A stretch of 64,000 nt of DNA from Myxococcus fulvus (GCF_900111765.1 NZ_FOIB01000002.1:1178001-1242000), one strand, 5' to 3'; counted from the stretch's first letter, positions 36,741 through 46,265 are shown. Notes: generated by a model from the sequence alone, not told the origin. Program-made: numbers and translations.

Positions 36741-36859
36741 GGTCATTCCTCCAGACAACAAGCGGGTTGTTCGGGTCGACGGGCCGGCCCCTCCTTCCTG
36801 AATCACGTCATGGCCAACACCCCGTCACGACACTCATCCACTCCGCACACGTCGGAAGC

Positions 36860-37354
36860 TCATCCCAGCTGATGGACGGCTTCCAGCTTGTGTCCCTCCG
36901 GGTCCGTCACGAAGCACGCGTAATACGTGTCGCCGTAGTGCGGACGCAGGCCAGGAGCCCCCTGGTCCTTGCCGCCGTGCTTCAAGCACGCGGCGTGGAA
37001 GGCATCGACGGCCTCCCGGCTCGGCGCATTGAACGCGAGGTGGAAGCCGTCACCGGGCGGCGTGGCCTCCGGCCGCAGGAACAGCGCCAGCGTGTCACCC
37101 TCCCCCTCCGGGCCGTAACCCGCCGAGCGCTCCGAGCTCCACACCCGCGTGTAGCCCAGCGGCGCCAGCGCGGCGTCGTAGAACGCGATGGCACGCGCGA
37201 GGTCCCGCACGCCGAACGAGAGATGACCCAGGAGCAACCCCGCCCGCGCCACGCTCTTCTGGAGAGCGCGCGCCAGCACGGCCTTCTCCTCGACGCTCAG
37301 GCCCGAGTCGTTGACAGCCGCCAGGACCTCTTCACCACGAGCCGATAGCTTCAT
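36860..37354 (-). CDS. VOC-family (glyoxalase-like) protein
   Basis: A 164-residue protein. A ~40-residue helical N-terminal extension (VLAAVNDSGLSVEEKAVLAR) precedes a single vicinal-oxygen-chelate domain: LLGHLSFGVRDLARAIAFYD, YTRVWSSERSAGYG, FHLAFNAPSREAVDAFHAAC, YYACFVTDPEGHKLEAVHQ. Candidate metal ligands are His44 or His105 and the Glu in HKLEAV. Members are glyoxalases, dioxygenases or resistance proteins; this subgroup is uncharacterised. GAGGAGG lies 10 bases before the ATG. It follows the sulfotransferase gene by 15 bases on the same strand. Confidence 0.85.
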   Translation of the reverse strand: MKLSARGEEVLAAVNDSGLSVEEKAVLARALQKSVARAGLLLGHLSFGVRDLARAIAFYDAALAPLGYTRVWSSERSAGYGPEGEGDTLALFLRPEATPPGDGFHLAFNAPSREAVDAFHAACLKHGGKDQGAPGLRPHYGDTYYACFVTDPEGHKLEAVHQLG

Positions 37355-37369
37355 GCGGAGAACACCTCC

Positions 37370-38095
37370 TCAGGACTCCAGCGGATAGCCGTAGCGCTTC
37401 AGGGGCTCCGCCAGGAGTTCGTTGACGTAGCCGTGCCATTCCTTCGGGATGATCTGCCGCCACTTGCCCACCGAGCCGTCGCCCGTGACGTGCAGCCCGT
37501 TGATGCCGTCGATGGTGTAGGCCTGCCACTTCTCGTCGATCCACCCCGCCCCGCCCTCCTGCCGGCAGACCACGGCGACACGCTCGGAGCGCGCCTTGTT
37601 CGCCTCCAGCGAGTAGCTCGCCCGGGCACGGTCCTTCTGCTCGTCCGTGAGCTTCATGCCGAAGAACTTCTCGACCTGCCCGAACAGGTAGTCGAAGTTG
37701 TTGAAGAAGTCCTCGTACCGAAGCCAGAGCACGTTCTTCCGGTCGCCCCAGGTCTCGCTGACGCGGTACAAATCACTGAACGAGGAGTTGTCCTCCGCGT
37801 GCTCCTTCACCAGGAAGTCGATGCTCGCCTTGGTGACGGGCAGGTTGGCGCGCTTGAAGTAGGTACAGAGGATGTCTCGGAAGTCCCGCACGGTGACGAC
37901 CACGCGGTCCTCCGGCCGGAACTGGGGACACTTGTGGGTCTTCTTCACATTGCCCAGGAGGGAGTTGAGCACCTGCCAGACGAACGTGGAGCCGCTGCCC
38001 GGGAAGCCGAACTGGATGATGAGCGGTTCGGCCCGCGCATCCCCATGAGGGTCCACTTCCTTCTCGAAGTCTGAGTAGGACTTCACGCTGTCCAT
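37370..38095 (-). CDS. Sulfotransferase-domain protein
   Basis: A 241-residue PAPS-dependent sulfotransferase-like protein. IIQFGFPGSGSTFVWQVLNS is the 5'-phosphosulfate-binding loop, VVVTVRDFRDILCTYFKR is the 3'-phosphate-binding motif, and the C-terminal GDGSVGKWRQIIPKEW matches the conserved GxxGxWK-type loop. GGGAGG precedes ATG 38095 by 7 bases. It probably transfers sulfate to a small molecule or glycan; the acceptor is unknown. Co-transcribed with the VOC gene. Confidence 0.88.
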   Translation of the reverse strand: MDSVKSYSDFEKEVDPHGDARAEPLIIQFGFPGSGSTFVWQVLNSLLGNVKKTHKCPQFRPEDRVVVTVRDFRDILCTYFKRANLPVTKASIDFLVKEHAEDNSSFSDLYRVSETWGDRKNVLWLRYEDFFNNFDYLFGQVEKFFGMKLTDEQKDRARASYSLEANKARSERVAVVCRQEGGAGWIDEKWQAYTIDGINGLHVTGDGSVGKWRQIIPKEWHGYVNELLAEPLKRYGYPLES

Positions 38096-38253
38096 GACAG
38101 TACCTCCCGATTGCACGAGCAGGGTTTGGCGCCAACCCTATGCCATTGCATGCAGAGGACAGAAGCCCAATCCCTCACGCGAGGGCAGCCGGGTGGAAGA
38201 ATGCCGCCAGGGCAGAAGGCAGACCTCGCAAACCCTCACGTCCGCCGAGGACC

Positions 38254-39048
38254 TCAGCGGGGGTAGAACTGCTCGATGGTGACCTCCTCCGCCAGGGCAT
38301 GCAGCGGCGCCCCGAAGGTCGTCACGGTCGTGAACCACTGCGTGGCGACACCGTCGACCATGAACGTCAGCGGAACCAGGACGCCCGCGGAGCGGCCCGG
38401 CAGCCGGGCGGGGAGCTCACGCGCGTCCGGGTACGTGAGCACTCGCGCCAGCACGTTGGCGACCTCGGACCCGGGCCCCCGCAGGCGCGCGTTCTCCTTC
38501 AGTCGCCCGAGCAGGTAACCCGCGATGTCCTGCCAGTTCCCAATCGCGGAGCGGACCCGCCCGGGCGCGAAGACCAGGTCCATCAGGTTGGTTCGCCCCA
38601 GCGCGTCCCGCCCCAACCCCATCATCGCCAGCGCCCCCGCGTTCGCATCCAGCACCGTCGACGCCGCGTCCAGCGCCAGCGCCGGGTGCGGCTCGTGCGC
38701 GCCCAGAATCAACGCCGCCGCCTGCCGCAGCTCCCGCATCTCCTCGCTGTTCCAATCACTCTCACCAAACTCTGGCGCATACCCCGCCGCCACCAGCAGC
38801 GCGTTGCGCTCCCGCAGGCCCAGACCCAGGGCCTCCGCCAATCGCAGGACCATGTCCTGGCTGGGCTCCGTCCGCCCGGACTCGATGAAGGCCAGGTGCC
38901 GGGGCGACACCTCGGCGTCGAACGACAGCGCGAGCTGACTCTTGCCCCGTGATGCACGCCAGTCCTTGAGCAACGCCCCCAGCTCGCTCCGGGGCTTCGG
39001 GGCGCCCTTGCGCGGTCGCCGGGCCGCCACCTCGACGGTCCTCTTCAT
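38254..39048 (-). CDS. XRE-type regulator with MmyB-like ligand domain
   Basis: A 264-residue regulator. The N-terminal helix-turn-helix is ELGALLKDWRASRGKSQLAL, SPRHLAFIESGRTEPSQDMV; the C-terminal MmyB-like domain is ALALDAASTVLDANAGALAM, GRTNLMDLVFAPGRVRSAIG and TFMVDGVATQWFTTVTTFGA. In other bacteria such regulators control adjacent dehydrogenases or membrane proteins and may bind lipids. ATG 39048 is used; a GTG at 39078 with a close GGGAGGG is an alternative. It is divergent from a small membrane protein gene (105 bases), a likely target. Confidence 0.88.
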   Translation of the reverse strand: MKRTVEVAARRPRKGAPKPRSELGALLKDWRASRGKSQLALSFDAEVSPRHLAFIESGRTEPSQDMVLRLAEALGLGLRERNALLVAAGYAPEFGESDWNSEEMRELRQAAALILGAHEPHPALALDAASTVLDANAGALAMMGLGRDALGRTNLMDLVFAPGRVRSAIGNWQDIAGYLLGRLKENARLRGPGSEVANVLARVLTYPDARELPARLPGRSAGVLVPLTFMVDGVATQWFTTVTTFGAPLHALAEEVTIEQFYPR

Positions 39049-39153
39049 GGCCCGCGCCCACGCGAGGCGGCCACACACTTCCCTCCCAGGTCATTGCGGG
39101 GCAGGCGCGGCGACACCGAGTCTTCGAGGCATCCCATCACCCGAGGATTCCCC

Positions 39154-39537
39154 ATGAACGACCGCCTCGTCTATCGCCTGGATGCCTTCGCCGCCATCAG
39201 CATGGGCTGTGCGTTGCTGCTCGTCGCCACTCCGCTCACCACGCTCGCGGGATGGACACTGCCGCCGTCCTTCCTGTTCGGCCTGGGCGTGTTCCTGGTG
39301 CCCTGGGCTGGCATCAACGTCTGGGCCTCCACGCAGTCCCCCGTCGCCACGAGCATGCTCTGGGTGCACCTGCTGGTGGACGGCACCTGGGTGCTGGGGA
39401 GCGTGGCCCTCATGCTCGCCCACTCCGACACCTTGTCGACCCTGGGCTTCGTGCTGCTCGCCGGCCAGGCGGTGAGCGTGCTCGGCGTCTTCACCCTCAA
39501 GCTCGCTCCCTTCCTCCGCCCCCGTCTCGCGCGGTGA
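39154..39537 (+). CDS. Small four-helix membrane protein
   Basis: A 127-residue integral membrane protein with four hydrophobic segments: AAISMGCALLLVATPLTTLA, PSFLFGLGVFLVPWAGINVW, MLWVHLLVDGTWVLGSVALM and LGFVLLAGQAVSVLGVFTLK. It resembles uncharacterised SPW/DoxX-like integral proteins, but no motif fixes the family. The gene is divergent from the XRE/MmyB regulator, and a regulator-target relation is likely. Confidence 0.75.
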   Translation: MNDRLVYRLDAFAAISMGCALLLVATPLTTLAGWTLPPSFLFGLGVFLVPWAGINVWASTQSPVATSMLWVHLLVDGTWVLGSVALMLAHSDTLSTLGFVLLAGQAVSVLGVFTLKLAPFLRPRLAR

Positions 39538-39644
39538 ATCAGCGCAGGCCCGCAGGCGCACCCAGGAACCAGGTGGCCCCTTGTTTCACTCGGCGACCGG
39601 GTTACCGCTTGCATCTGGATGTTATGTAGTCCAAAGACTGAAGG

Positions 39645-40712
39645 ATGGCATGGGACCCACGCGTCTTGAAGCCCGAGCCGAATGGCCGGGATCCTGGTGA
39701 TGTACTGGATGAGCTGCGCAGGCAGCTCAAACGAGGCTTGGGCCGCCGGCTGCTCATCGGTGGCGCTGGCCTGGCCCTGCTGGTGGGCCTGTTCACCAGC
39801 TACGCGCAGGTAGAGCCCGACGAGGTCGGCGTCATCCTGCGGCTGGGGCGCTTCGTGGACACGGTGGAGCCGGGTCCGCACTTCCGGCTGCCGTACGGCA
39901 TCGACCGCATCGTCAAGGTGCCGGTGCAGCGTCAGCTCAAGGCGGAGTTCGGCTTCCGCACCGAGTCCGTGGGCGCGCGCAACACGTCCTACGCCGCCAG
40001 CGGCTCCGACATGAAGCGCGAGTCGCTGATGCTCACCGGTGACCTCAACGTCGCCGTGGTCGAGTGGATCGTCCAGTACAAGATCAAGGACCCGTACAAG
40101 TACCTCTTCAAGGTGAAGAACGTGGAGGGGATGTTGCGAGACATCTCCGAGGCGTCGATGCGCGCCGTCGTGGGTGACCACTCCGTCAACGAGGTCCTCA
40201 CCACCGGCCGCCAGACGGTGGCCACGCAGTCCAAGCTGCTGCTCCAAGACCTGGCGGACCGCTACGAGACGGGCGTGGACATCCAGCAGGTGGTGCTCCA
40301 GGACGTCAACCCGCCCGACCCCGTCAAGCCGTCCTTCAACGAGGTCAACCAGGCCATCCAGGAGAAGGAGCGCGCCATCAACGAGGCCTTCGCCGAGCTC
40401 AACCGCGCCATCCCCCGCGCCAAGGGCGAGGCCGAGGAGGCGTTGCGCTCCGCGGAGGGCTACGCCATCGAGCGCGTCAACCGCGCCAAGGGCGAGGCCG
40501 AGCGCTTCACCCGCGTCTACGAGGAGTACCGCAAGGCGCCCGAGGTCACCCGCCGCCGCATGTACCTGGAGACCGTGAGCCAGGTGCTCACCAGCACCGG
40601 GCAGAAGGTCGTCATGGACGAGAACCTCAAGGGGCTCACGCCCATGTTGCGCATGGACGGCCCGGACTCCGCGGCCGCCGGCGCGGCGCACACGACGGAG
40701 GCCCACCGATGA
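39645..40712 (+). CDS. hflK: HflK, SPFH-domain modulator of FtsH
   Basis: A 355-residue SPFH/prohibitin-family protein. One N-terminal transmembrane helix (LLIGGAGLALLVGLFTSYA) is followed by QVEPDEVGVILRLGRFVDTV, EPGPHFRLPYGIDRIVKVPV (SPFH1), EWIVQYKIKDPYKYLFKV, and a long helical region with RAKGEAEEALRSAEGYAIER, VNRAKGEAERFTRVYEEYRK. With HflC it forms the large membrane cage that surrounds the FtsH protease and restrains degradation of membrane proteins. The stop overlaps the hflC start by 4 bases. The usual hflX/hfq neighbours are absent. Confidence 0.96.
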   Translation: MAWDPRVLKPEPNGRDPGDVLDELRRQLKRGLGRRLLIGGAGLALLVGLFTSYAQVEPDEVGVILRLGRFVDTVEPGPHFRLPYGIDRIVKVPVQRQLKAEFGFRTESVGARNTSYAASGSDMKRESLMLTGDLNVAVVEWIVQYKIKDPYKYLFKVKNVEGMLRDISEASMRAVVGDHSVNEVLTTGRQTVATQSKLLLQDLADRYETGVDIQQVVLQDVNPPDPVKPSFNEVNQAIQEKERAINEAFAELNRAIPRAKGEAEEALRSAEGYAIERVNRAKGEAERFTRVYEEYRKAPEVTRRRMYLETVSQVLTSTGQKVVMDENLKGLTPMLRMDGPDSAAAGAAHTTEAHR

Positions 40713-41647
40713 GCCGCGTGGCAACGATTGTCCTGGGCGTCGCGGTGCTCGCCATCATCCTGGGCTTCTCCAGCACGTACACCCTGAGCGAGCACGAGCA
40801 GGCGGTCATCACCCGCTTCGGTCAGCCCCGCGGCCAGTCCATCACCGAGCCGGGCCTGCACTTCAAGCAGCCCTTCGTCGACACGGTGAACCGCTTCGAC
40901 AAGCGCTGGCTCGACTGGCGCGGCGACCCGAACCAGATTCCCACCAAGGACAAGAAGTACATCTGGGTGGACACCTTCGGCCGCTGGCGCATCGTCGACC
41001 CGCTGCGCTTCTTCCAGCGCCTGCGCGACGAGCGCAACGCGCAGTCCCGGCTGGACGACATCATCGACGGCGAGACGCGCAACACCATCGCGTCCTTCGC
41101 GCTGATTGAAGCGGTGCGCTCCACCAACCGTCCGTTCGAGGACGACGAGTACACCACCGAGGAGGAGCGCGGCGAGTCGCAGGAGCAGGTGGCCCAGGGC
41201 CGCGACAAGCTCACCCGGCAGATCCGCCTGCGCGCGGCGGAAATCGTGAAGGAGTTCGGCGTGGAGCTGGTCGACGTGCAGATTCGTCGCATCAACTACG
41301 TCGACGAGGTCCAGGTGAAGGTCTTCGAGCGCATGATTTCAGAGCGGCGGCGCACCGCGGAGCGCTCGCGCTCGGAGGGCATGGGACGGGCGGCCGAGAT
41401 TCGCGGCCAGCGCGAGCGTGACCTGAAGGAGATCCGCTCCGAGGCCTACCGCAAGGCGCAGGAAATCACCGGCAAGGCCGACGCCGAGGCGACGCGCATC
41501 TACGCCGACGCCTTCGGCCGCGACGCGGAGTTCTACCAGTTCATGCGCACGCTGGAGGCCTACCCCCAGGTGATGGACCGCTCCACCTCGCTCTTCCTCG
41601 GGAGCGACTCGGAGTTCTATCGCTACCTGCGCAGCTCCAAGAAGTAG
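40709..41647 (+). CDS. hflC: HflC, partner of HflK
   Basis: A 312-residue SPFH protein with an N-terminal helix (ATIVLGVAVLAIILGFSSTY), TLSEHEQAVITRFGQPRGQ, EPGLHFKQPFVDTVNRFDKR, a conserved KKYIWVDTFGRWRIVDPLRF, GVELVDVQIRRINYVDEVQ, RTAERSRSEGMGRAAEIRGQ and the C-terminal FYQFMRTLEAYPQVM ... FLGSDSEFYRYL typical of HflC. It is translationally coupled to hflK and ends at a strong bidirectional hairpin. Confidence 0.96.
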   Translation: MSRVATIVLGVAVLAIILGFSSTYTLSEHEQAVITRFGQPRGQSITEPGLHFKQPFVDTVNRFDKRWLDWRGDPNQIPTKDKKYIWVDTFGRWRIVDPLRFFQRLRDERNAQSRLDDIIDGETRNTIASFALIEAVRSTNRPFEDDEYTTEEERGESQEQVAQGRDKLTRQIRLRAAEIVKEFGVELVDVQIRRINYVDEVQVKVFERMISERRRTAERSRSEGMGRAAEIRGQRERDLKEIRSEAYRKAQEITGKADAEATRIYADAFGRDAEFYQFMRTLEAYPQVMDRSTSLFLGSDSEFYRYLRSSKK

Positions 41648-41671
41648 CCGGGCTCACCTCCGGAAGAGACT

Positions 41672-41710
41672 CGGGCCGGACTCCATGCACGTGACATGGA
41701 GCCCGGCCCG
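41672..41710. terminator. 16-bp bidirectional hairpin after hflC
   Basis: CGGGCCGGACTCCATG (41672-41687) pairs with CATGGAGCCCGGCCCG (41695-41710) with a single mismatch around a 7-base loop. It lies between the convergent stops of hflC (41647) and the large lipoprotein (41737). There is no long U-tract. Confidence 0.75.
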
Positions 41711-41736
41711 TTCATTTCCGGAAGGCGCCCCGCGCG

Positions 41737-44700
41737 TCAGTGCACGCGGCCCGGAGGCAGGTTCGAGCGCGGCGGGAAGCCCGGCACCGCGTCGGACTTC
41801 GGCGCCGACGAGCCACTCAGCGAGCGAGGCGTGAGCAGCCCCTCACCCACCGCGCCCAGGCTCGGCGCCAGAGCCTGCGGCGCGCCGCACACCAGCGTCT
41901 CCAGGTCGTCGTCGCGTCGGCCCAAGTCGTTGAAGACGCGGGGCGTGCCCGTGAGCGGGTCCGGCACGGGCTGCGCGCTGACGAGGAAGGGCGACAGGAA
42001 CGCGGGAGCCCCCGCGGAGCGCGGGAAGACGTGGAGGAACGGCGTCTGCGTCTCACCCGCGTGGCAGCCATTGCAGGTGTTCAGCGAGAAGCGATGCCGG
42101 ACCTCCGGGTCCGCGCCGGGGACGGACCACGTCAGGCCGAAGGGCGTCATCGCCGAGCCGGCGACGAAGGCCTGCCCCTGGTACAGCGAGGGCACCTCGT
42201 GCGTGCCGGCCAGGATGGCCGCGGTGTTCTCCTGCACGAAGCTCGCGAGCCGGGGCGAGTTGTTGAGGCTGAGCTCCGGCGTGAGGGCCACGGGGGACGG
42301 GACGAGCCCGTTCGGACCGAAGTGGAACTCGCGCAGCTCCCACAGCGGGTTCAGCGCGTTCTCGTTGGTGCGCACCTGGTGGATGGCGCTGCCCATGAAG
42401 CGGCCCTGCGCGACGAAGGGCTCGGTGAAGCGGTCGGTGAGGGCCTGGAGCTTCGCGTTGTAGAGGGGGCTGCCGAGCGGCAGCGAGCCCAGTTCGTGCC
42501 AGTCCCGCGCCCAGCGCTGGATGTCCTCCGGGCCGTCGCCGGGCAGCATGTACTCGAGGATGACGGTGAAGGGCAGGTCGAGCCCCGAGGGCGTGGTGAC
42601 CCCGAAGACGAAGCGCCCCTCGCCCGAGTGCGTGCCCTCGCTGCGCAGGTCGATGCGGTTGACGATGGCGAGCAGCCGGAAGGGCGCGGTGTTGAAGTCG
42701 AGCGGCGCGGACGGACCGCCGCTGCGCGTCTCCCAGGGCGTGAGCACATCGGGGAGCATGCTCGGACGTCCGGCGACGGGCATGCCGGCGATGACCTGGT
42801 TCGTCTCCCACGTCTTGAGCCAGGTGCGAATCATCTCGGACGGGTTCTGGCCGCCGTTCATGCGCCGCATGAGCGTGCCGAACGTCCAGGCGCCGCCGTT
42901 GACGGTCCGCACGGGGTCCTCCACCACGGGCAGCGCGGTGATGAGCAGCTCGTTCTCCGGCGACACCTGACACACGCCGGGCGCGCAGGCCGTGCTGGAC
43001 TCGCAGCCGTTGAGGGGACTGCCGTCGCAGTCGAAGGTCCCCACCGCGCAGGCGAGGCCGCACGTGCCCGCGCCGCAGACGCCGCTGGCGGACGCAGCGC
43101 CGCCGCACACGGTGCCGCACGCGCCGCAGTTCGCGGCGTCGTCCACCACCGAGGTCTCACAGCCGTTGACCGGGTCGCCGTCGCAGTCGCGGAAGCCCGC
43201 GAAGCACGTCTCCTCGACGGCCACGCAGGGCGACAGGTTGCCCGCCATGTCCCGGAGGCGGAAGGACATGGGGACACCGACCTGGTTGGCGACCAGGGGC
43301 AACAGCGCGCTGCCGCTGCTGTCCACCGCGACATCGGTGCTCGTCGGGTTGGCGCAGTCATTCCCCCAGAAGAGGAAGAGGCGCGAGCGGGGCTCGGCCT
43401 GGATGCGCATGCCGGCGACGATGGAGCCCTGGGACAGGGGCACCAGACCGGCCGTGAAGGTCGGCGCGGGCGGCGCGACGGTGTCATGCGTGTACGCCAC
43501 GGACGTGCAGGCCGACAGGTTCCCCGCGGCGTCCACGGCGCGCACGGAGAAGTTCGTCACCGTGTTCGCGAACACCGTCGGGTTGAGGCTGAAGACGCCG
43601 GTGGTGGCGTGCGCCGTGGTGCTGGTCGGTGGAGACCCCGCGCAGTTGGCGCTCCGGAAGACGAGCACGAGCGCGCCGGCCTCGGTGCGGCCATCGAGCT
43701 GCGGATTGAGCACCGTGCCCGTGGCGCTGGGCACGAAGGCGAGCTGGAAGGGGGTGACGGGCGCGACGTTGTCGTGCGTGTAGCTGACGGGGGCGGAGCA
43801 CGCGGAGACATTGCCCACCAGGTCCTCGGCCTTGGCGGAGAAGGTCGTGGTGGTGTTGGCCGTGACGGTGAGCGCGCGGGAGAAGGCGCCCGAGCCCGAG
43901 GCCGTGAGGGTCGCGATGGGCGAGCCCGCGCAGGTGCCCCCCGCGAAGAGGCGCACGGTGGCGTTCCCTTCGGTGACGCCGTTGAGGGTGATGGCCGTCT
44001 GATTGCCGGGCGAGGCCGGGGTGAAGGCGGAGAACGAGGGGACGATGGGCGGCGTGGTGTCGCGCTCGCAGCCGAGGAGCTCCACGCGCGCGAGGGAGAC
44101 GGTCTCCACGCCGGTGCGCGGGTCATTGTCATCCGTGATGTCGAGCTTGAAGCGATTGAAGGCCCTGGGGAGGCTGAGCGGGTACTCGCGCCGCTCGGCG
44201 CTCGTCCAGTTGAACTCGTCCACGCGCGTGTCGACGACCACCCAGGCGGTGCCGTTCCAGGCCTGGAGGGTCCAGCTCTTCGGCGCGCGGGTGGTCGCCT
44301 CGCCGTTGGGGAACTTGAGGGCGTAGCGGGTGAGGACGCGCGCGGCGCCCGGCCACTCGTAGGCGAGCCAGGAGGGCGTCGCCTTGGAGGACAGCCACAT
44401 GGACGCGGAGGTGTCGACGTTGTCGAAGGCCTTCCACGGCTCATTGCCCGCCTGGAGGAAGCCGGAGCCCGTGACGGTGCCCGAGGGCGCGGTGGCGCTC
44501 GTCATGGCGGGCACCTGGTTGACGATGGCGGCGCAGGCGCAGTTGTAGAAGGACAGCCGGCCGATGGAGAGCACATCCACGCCCGTGCCGGCGGTGTTGT
44601 CCTCGGTCACCATGAGGCGGTACTTGCTGTAGGCGCCGGGGGTGGTGATGGAGAACTCACGCTCCTCGGAGCCGCCCCAGTTGGTCTGCTGCGTGCGGGT

Positions 44701-45135
44701 GTCCAGCGTGTTCCACGCGCTGCCGGACCACCCCTGGAGGGTCCAGTCGCGGGGCGCGCGGTTGTTGAGTGAGCCATTGGAGAACTTGATGGCGTAGTGG
44801 GAGAGCGTGCGCGCGCCGTCGAAGAACTCGTAGGTGAGCCAGGCGGTGGATTGGCCGCTCGCGGTGAGCCACATGCTGCTGTCGCTGCCGTCGACCGCGT
44901 GCCAGGCGGGGTTGGCCGCGTTGAACTCGCTGGAGGCGATGACCAGGCCGCTGACGGGGTTGTCGCGAGCCGACATCACGGGGATGAGGCTGCCGCCGCA
45001 GGTGAGTCCTTGCGAGACGGTGCCCAGGGGCTCGTGGGTGGGGTCGATGGGCGGGGCGTCCTGACACCCCGGCACGAAGGCCAGGGTGAGGGCGCTCGCC
45101 AGGAAGAGGCTGTTGAAGGACATCGGGCGATGCAT
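41737..45135 (-). CDS. Giant modular lipoprotein with discoidin, Ig and MopE-like modules
   Basis: An 1132-residue lipoprotein (LFLASALTLAFVPGC, Cys24; GAGGAG before ATG 45135). Order: two F5/8C-type discoidin domains (~35-200 and ~205-355; each has LTYEFFDG or LAYEWPGAARVL and W-T-L-Q-x-W motifs); three Ig-like repeats (~360-630; AEDLVGNVSACS, AVDAAGNLSACT, LRDMAGNLSPC); a MopE-type Cys-rich stretch (FRDCDGDPVNGCETS, NCGACGTVC, FDCDGSPLNGCES); and a ~370-residue C-terminal domain with FVFGVTTPSGLDLPFTVILE and LNTCNGCHAGETQTPFLHVF. CNGCH is a c-type haem motif. Probably an outer-surface protein; the function of the C-terminal domain is unknown. Confidence 0.85.
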   Translation of the reverse strand: MHRPMSFNSLFLASALTLAFVPGCQDAPPIDPTHEPLGTVSQGLTCGGSLIPVMSARDNPVSGLVIASSEFNAANPAWHAVDGSDSSMWLTASGQSTAWLTYEFFDGARTLSHYAIKFSNGSLNNRAPRDWTLQGWSGSAWNTLDTRTQQTNWGGSEEREFSITTPGAYSKYRLMVTEDNTAGTGVDVLSIGRLSFYNCACAAIVNQVPAMTSATAPSGTVTGSGFLQAGNEPWKAFDNVDTSASMWLSSKATPSWLAYEWPGAARVLTRYALKFPNGEATTRAPKSWTLQAWNGTAWVVVDTRVDEFNWTSAERREYPLSLPRAFNRFKLDITDDNDPRTGVETVSLARVELLGCERDTTPPIVPSFSAFTPASPGNQTAITLNGVTEGNATVRLFAGGTCAGSPIATLTASGSGAFSRALTVTANTTTTFSAKAEDLVGNVSACSAPVSYTHDNVAPVTPFQLAFVPSATGTVLNPQLDGRTEAGALVLVFRSANCAGSPPTSTTAHATTGVFSLNPTVFANTVTNFSVRAVDAAGNLSACTSVAYTHDTVAPPAPTFTAGLVPLSQGSIVAGMRIQAEPRSRLFLFWGNDCANPTSTDVAVDSSGSALLPLVANQVGVPMSFRLRDMAGNLSPCVAVEETCFAGFRDCDGDPVNGCETSVVDDAANCGACGTVCGGAASASGVCGAGTCGLACAVGTFDCDGSPLNGCESSTACAPGVCQVSPENELLITALPVVEDPVRTVNGGAWTFGTLMRRMNGGQNPSEMIRTWLKTWETNQVIAGMPVAGRPSMLPDVLTPWETRSGGPSAPLDFNTAPFRLLAIVNRIDLRSEGTHSGEGRFVFGVTTPSGLDLPFTVILEYMLPGDGPEDIQRWARDWHELGSLPLGSPLYNAKLQALTDRFTEPFVAQGRFMGSAIHQVRTNENALNPLWELREFHFGPNGLVPSPVALTPELSLNNSPRLASFVQENTAAILAGTHEVPSLYQGQAFVAGSAMTPFGLTWSVPGADPEVRHRFSLNTCNGCHAGETQTPFLHVFPRSAGAPAFLSPFLVSAQPVPDPLTGTPRVFNDLGRRDDDLETLVCGAPQALAPSLGAVGEGLLTPRSLSGSSAPKSDAVPGFPPRSNLPPGRVH

Positions 45136-45279
45136 GCACACGCTCCTCGCTACGGGCCGCCGGAGGACACCGGTGGCACGGGAGGAGCGTTTCGTACCGG
45201 GCGCCGACGAACGCGATGCGAGGGATGTGGCGAAACCGCCCGGGCGCGTGACGAACGCGCCGCCCGGAGGGGCGGACAC

Positions 45280-46062
45280 TCACGGAGGAAGCGCGACGGA
45301 TGCGCGAACCGCGAAGTGGTCCGAGCCGCCTCCGTGCAGCACCTTGGCGCCCGACAACGAGAGCTGTCGTCCCAGGATGTGGTCTATCTCCACGAAGCTG
45401 GGGACCACGGAGGCCGCGCCCGGCCAGGTGTCGCCACAGAGCGCGTCCGGCCCATCACAGGCATGCGTGAAACCCGCGGCGGCGAAGGCCGTCATCGCCT
45501 CCTGCGTGCGCGACTCGTTCATGTCTCCGAACAGGAGCACGGGGCCGCGCTCCTTGGCGTAGCGCTTCACCAGGGCCTCCGCCTGGTGCTTGCGGAGCGT
45601 CGCGTTCTTCCTGAGCATCTCGAGGAGGCTGTCTTCCTGGCGATGCGAGGCCCCTGGCGGCATCAGGTGGAGACAGGCGACCTTCAGCGTCCGCCCACCG
45701 ACGACCACGTCTGCTTCGAGCCCGGGCATGCGGTGTGGCTTCTGGGGAAAGCGCTCCACCCGCCGCAGCGGGTGTCGGCTGGCGAGCCCCACGCCCCAGC
45801 CCCCCTTTCGAGGCATGAGCTTGAGGTGGGGATAGTCCTTCCCCAATCGCTTCCGGAAGGCGGCCGCGAACCCAGGCGTCAGCTCGCGCAGACAGAGGAC
45901 CTCCGGCGCCTCCTTCTCGATGACCTCCAGCGACTTGTCGATGTCCTCCGCCGGCGAGGAGTAGAGGACGTTGTAGGCCATCACCCGCACCGTCGCGGGC
46001 GGCGACGGCGAGGCACCGAGGACAGCGCAGACGAGCGACACGACGTGGCTGGAGGGACTCAT
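45280..46062 (-). CDS. Secreted endonuclease/exonuclease/phosphatase-family protein
   Basis: A 260-residue protein with a short signal peptide (VVSLVCAVLGASPSPP). EEP-fold motifs: VRVMAYNVLY (Asn ligand), VLCLRELTPGFAAAF (Glu position), GVGLASRHPLRRV, KVACLHLMPPG, PVLLFGDMNES (Asp/Asn pair), and the C-terminal GGGSDHFAVRAS with the catalytic SDH. This is the DNase I/exonuclease III/sphingomyelinase-like fold, dependent on divalent metal. The substrate (nucleic acid or phospholipid) is not determined. It lies 144 bases downstream of the giant lipoprotein start on the same strand. Confidence 0.88.
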   Translation of the reverse strand: MSPSSHVVSLVCAVLGASPSPPATVRVMAYNVLYSSPAEDIDKSLEVIEKEAPEVLCLRELTPGFAAAFRKRLGKDYPHLKLMPRKGGWGVGLASRHPLRRVERFPQKPHRMPGLEADVVVGGRTLKVACLHLMPPGASHRQEDSLLEMLRKNATLRKHQAEALVKRYAKERGPVLLFGDMNESRTQEAMTAFAAAGFTHACDGPDALCGDTWPGAASVVPSFVEIDHILGRQLSLSGAKVLHGGGSDHFAVRASVALPP

Positions 46063-46265
46063 CCCCTCCCACCCAAGCAAACCCCGAGCCCATGGCGCTG
46101 GCCCCGTGAAGCCGTGTGGCCTCCCTGCCTCGACGTGGCCATGCGGCCACAGGCTCTCGGGTGACCAGGACGCGCGGCATCGCCCCCTTCCCGACACACC
46201 GCCAGGACACCGACCTGGTAGCCTGGTCATCCCCGCCACGGTGCCTCCCACGGCGGTGGGTGCCC

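Noticed and set aside
41740..44772. A 1010-codon plus-strand open frame opposite the giant lipoprotein
   Set aside because: Antisense open frames are common in ~70% GC DNA. Its product is Arg/Ala/Gly-rich without domains, whereas the minus strand encodes clear discoidin, Ig and MopE modules.
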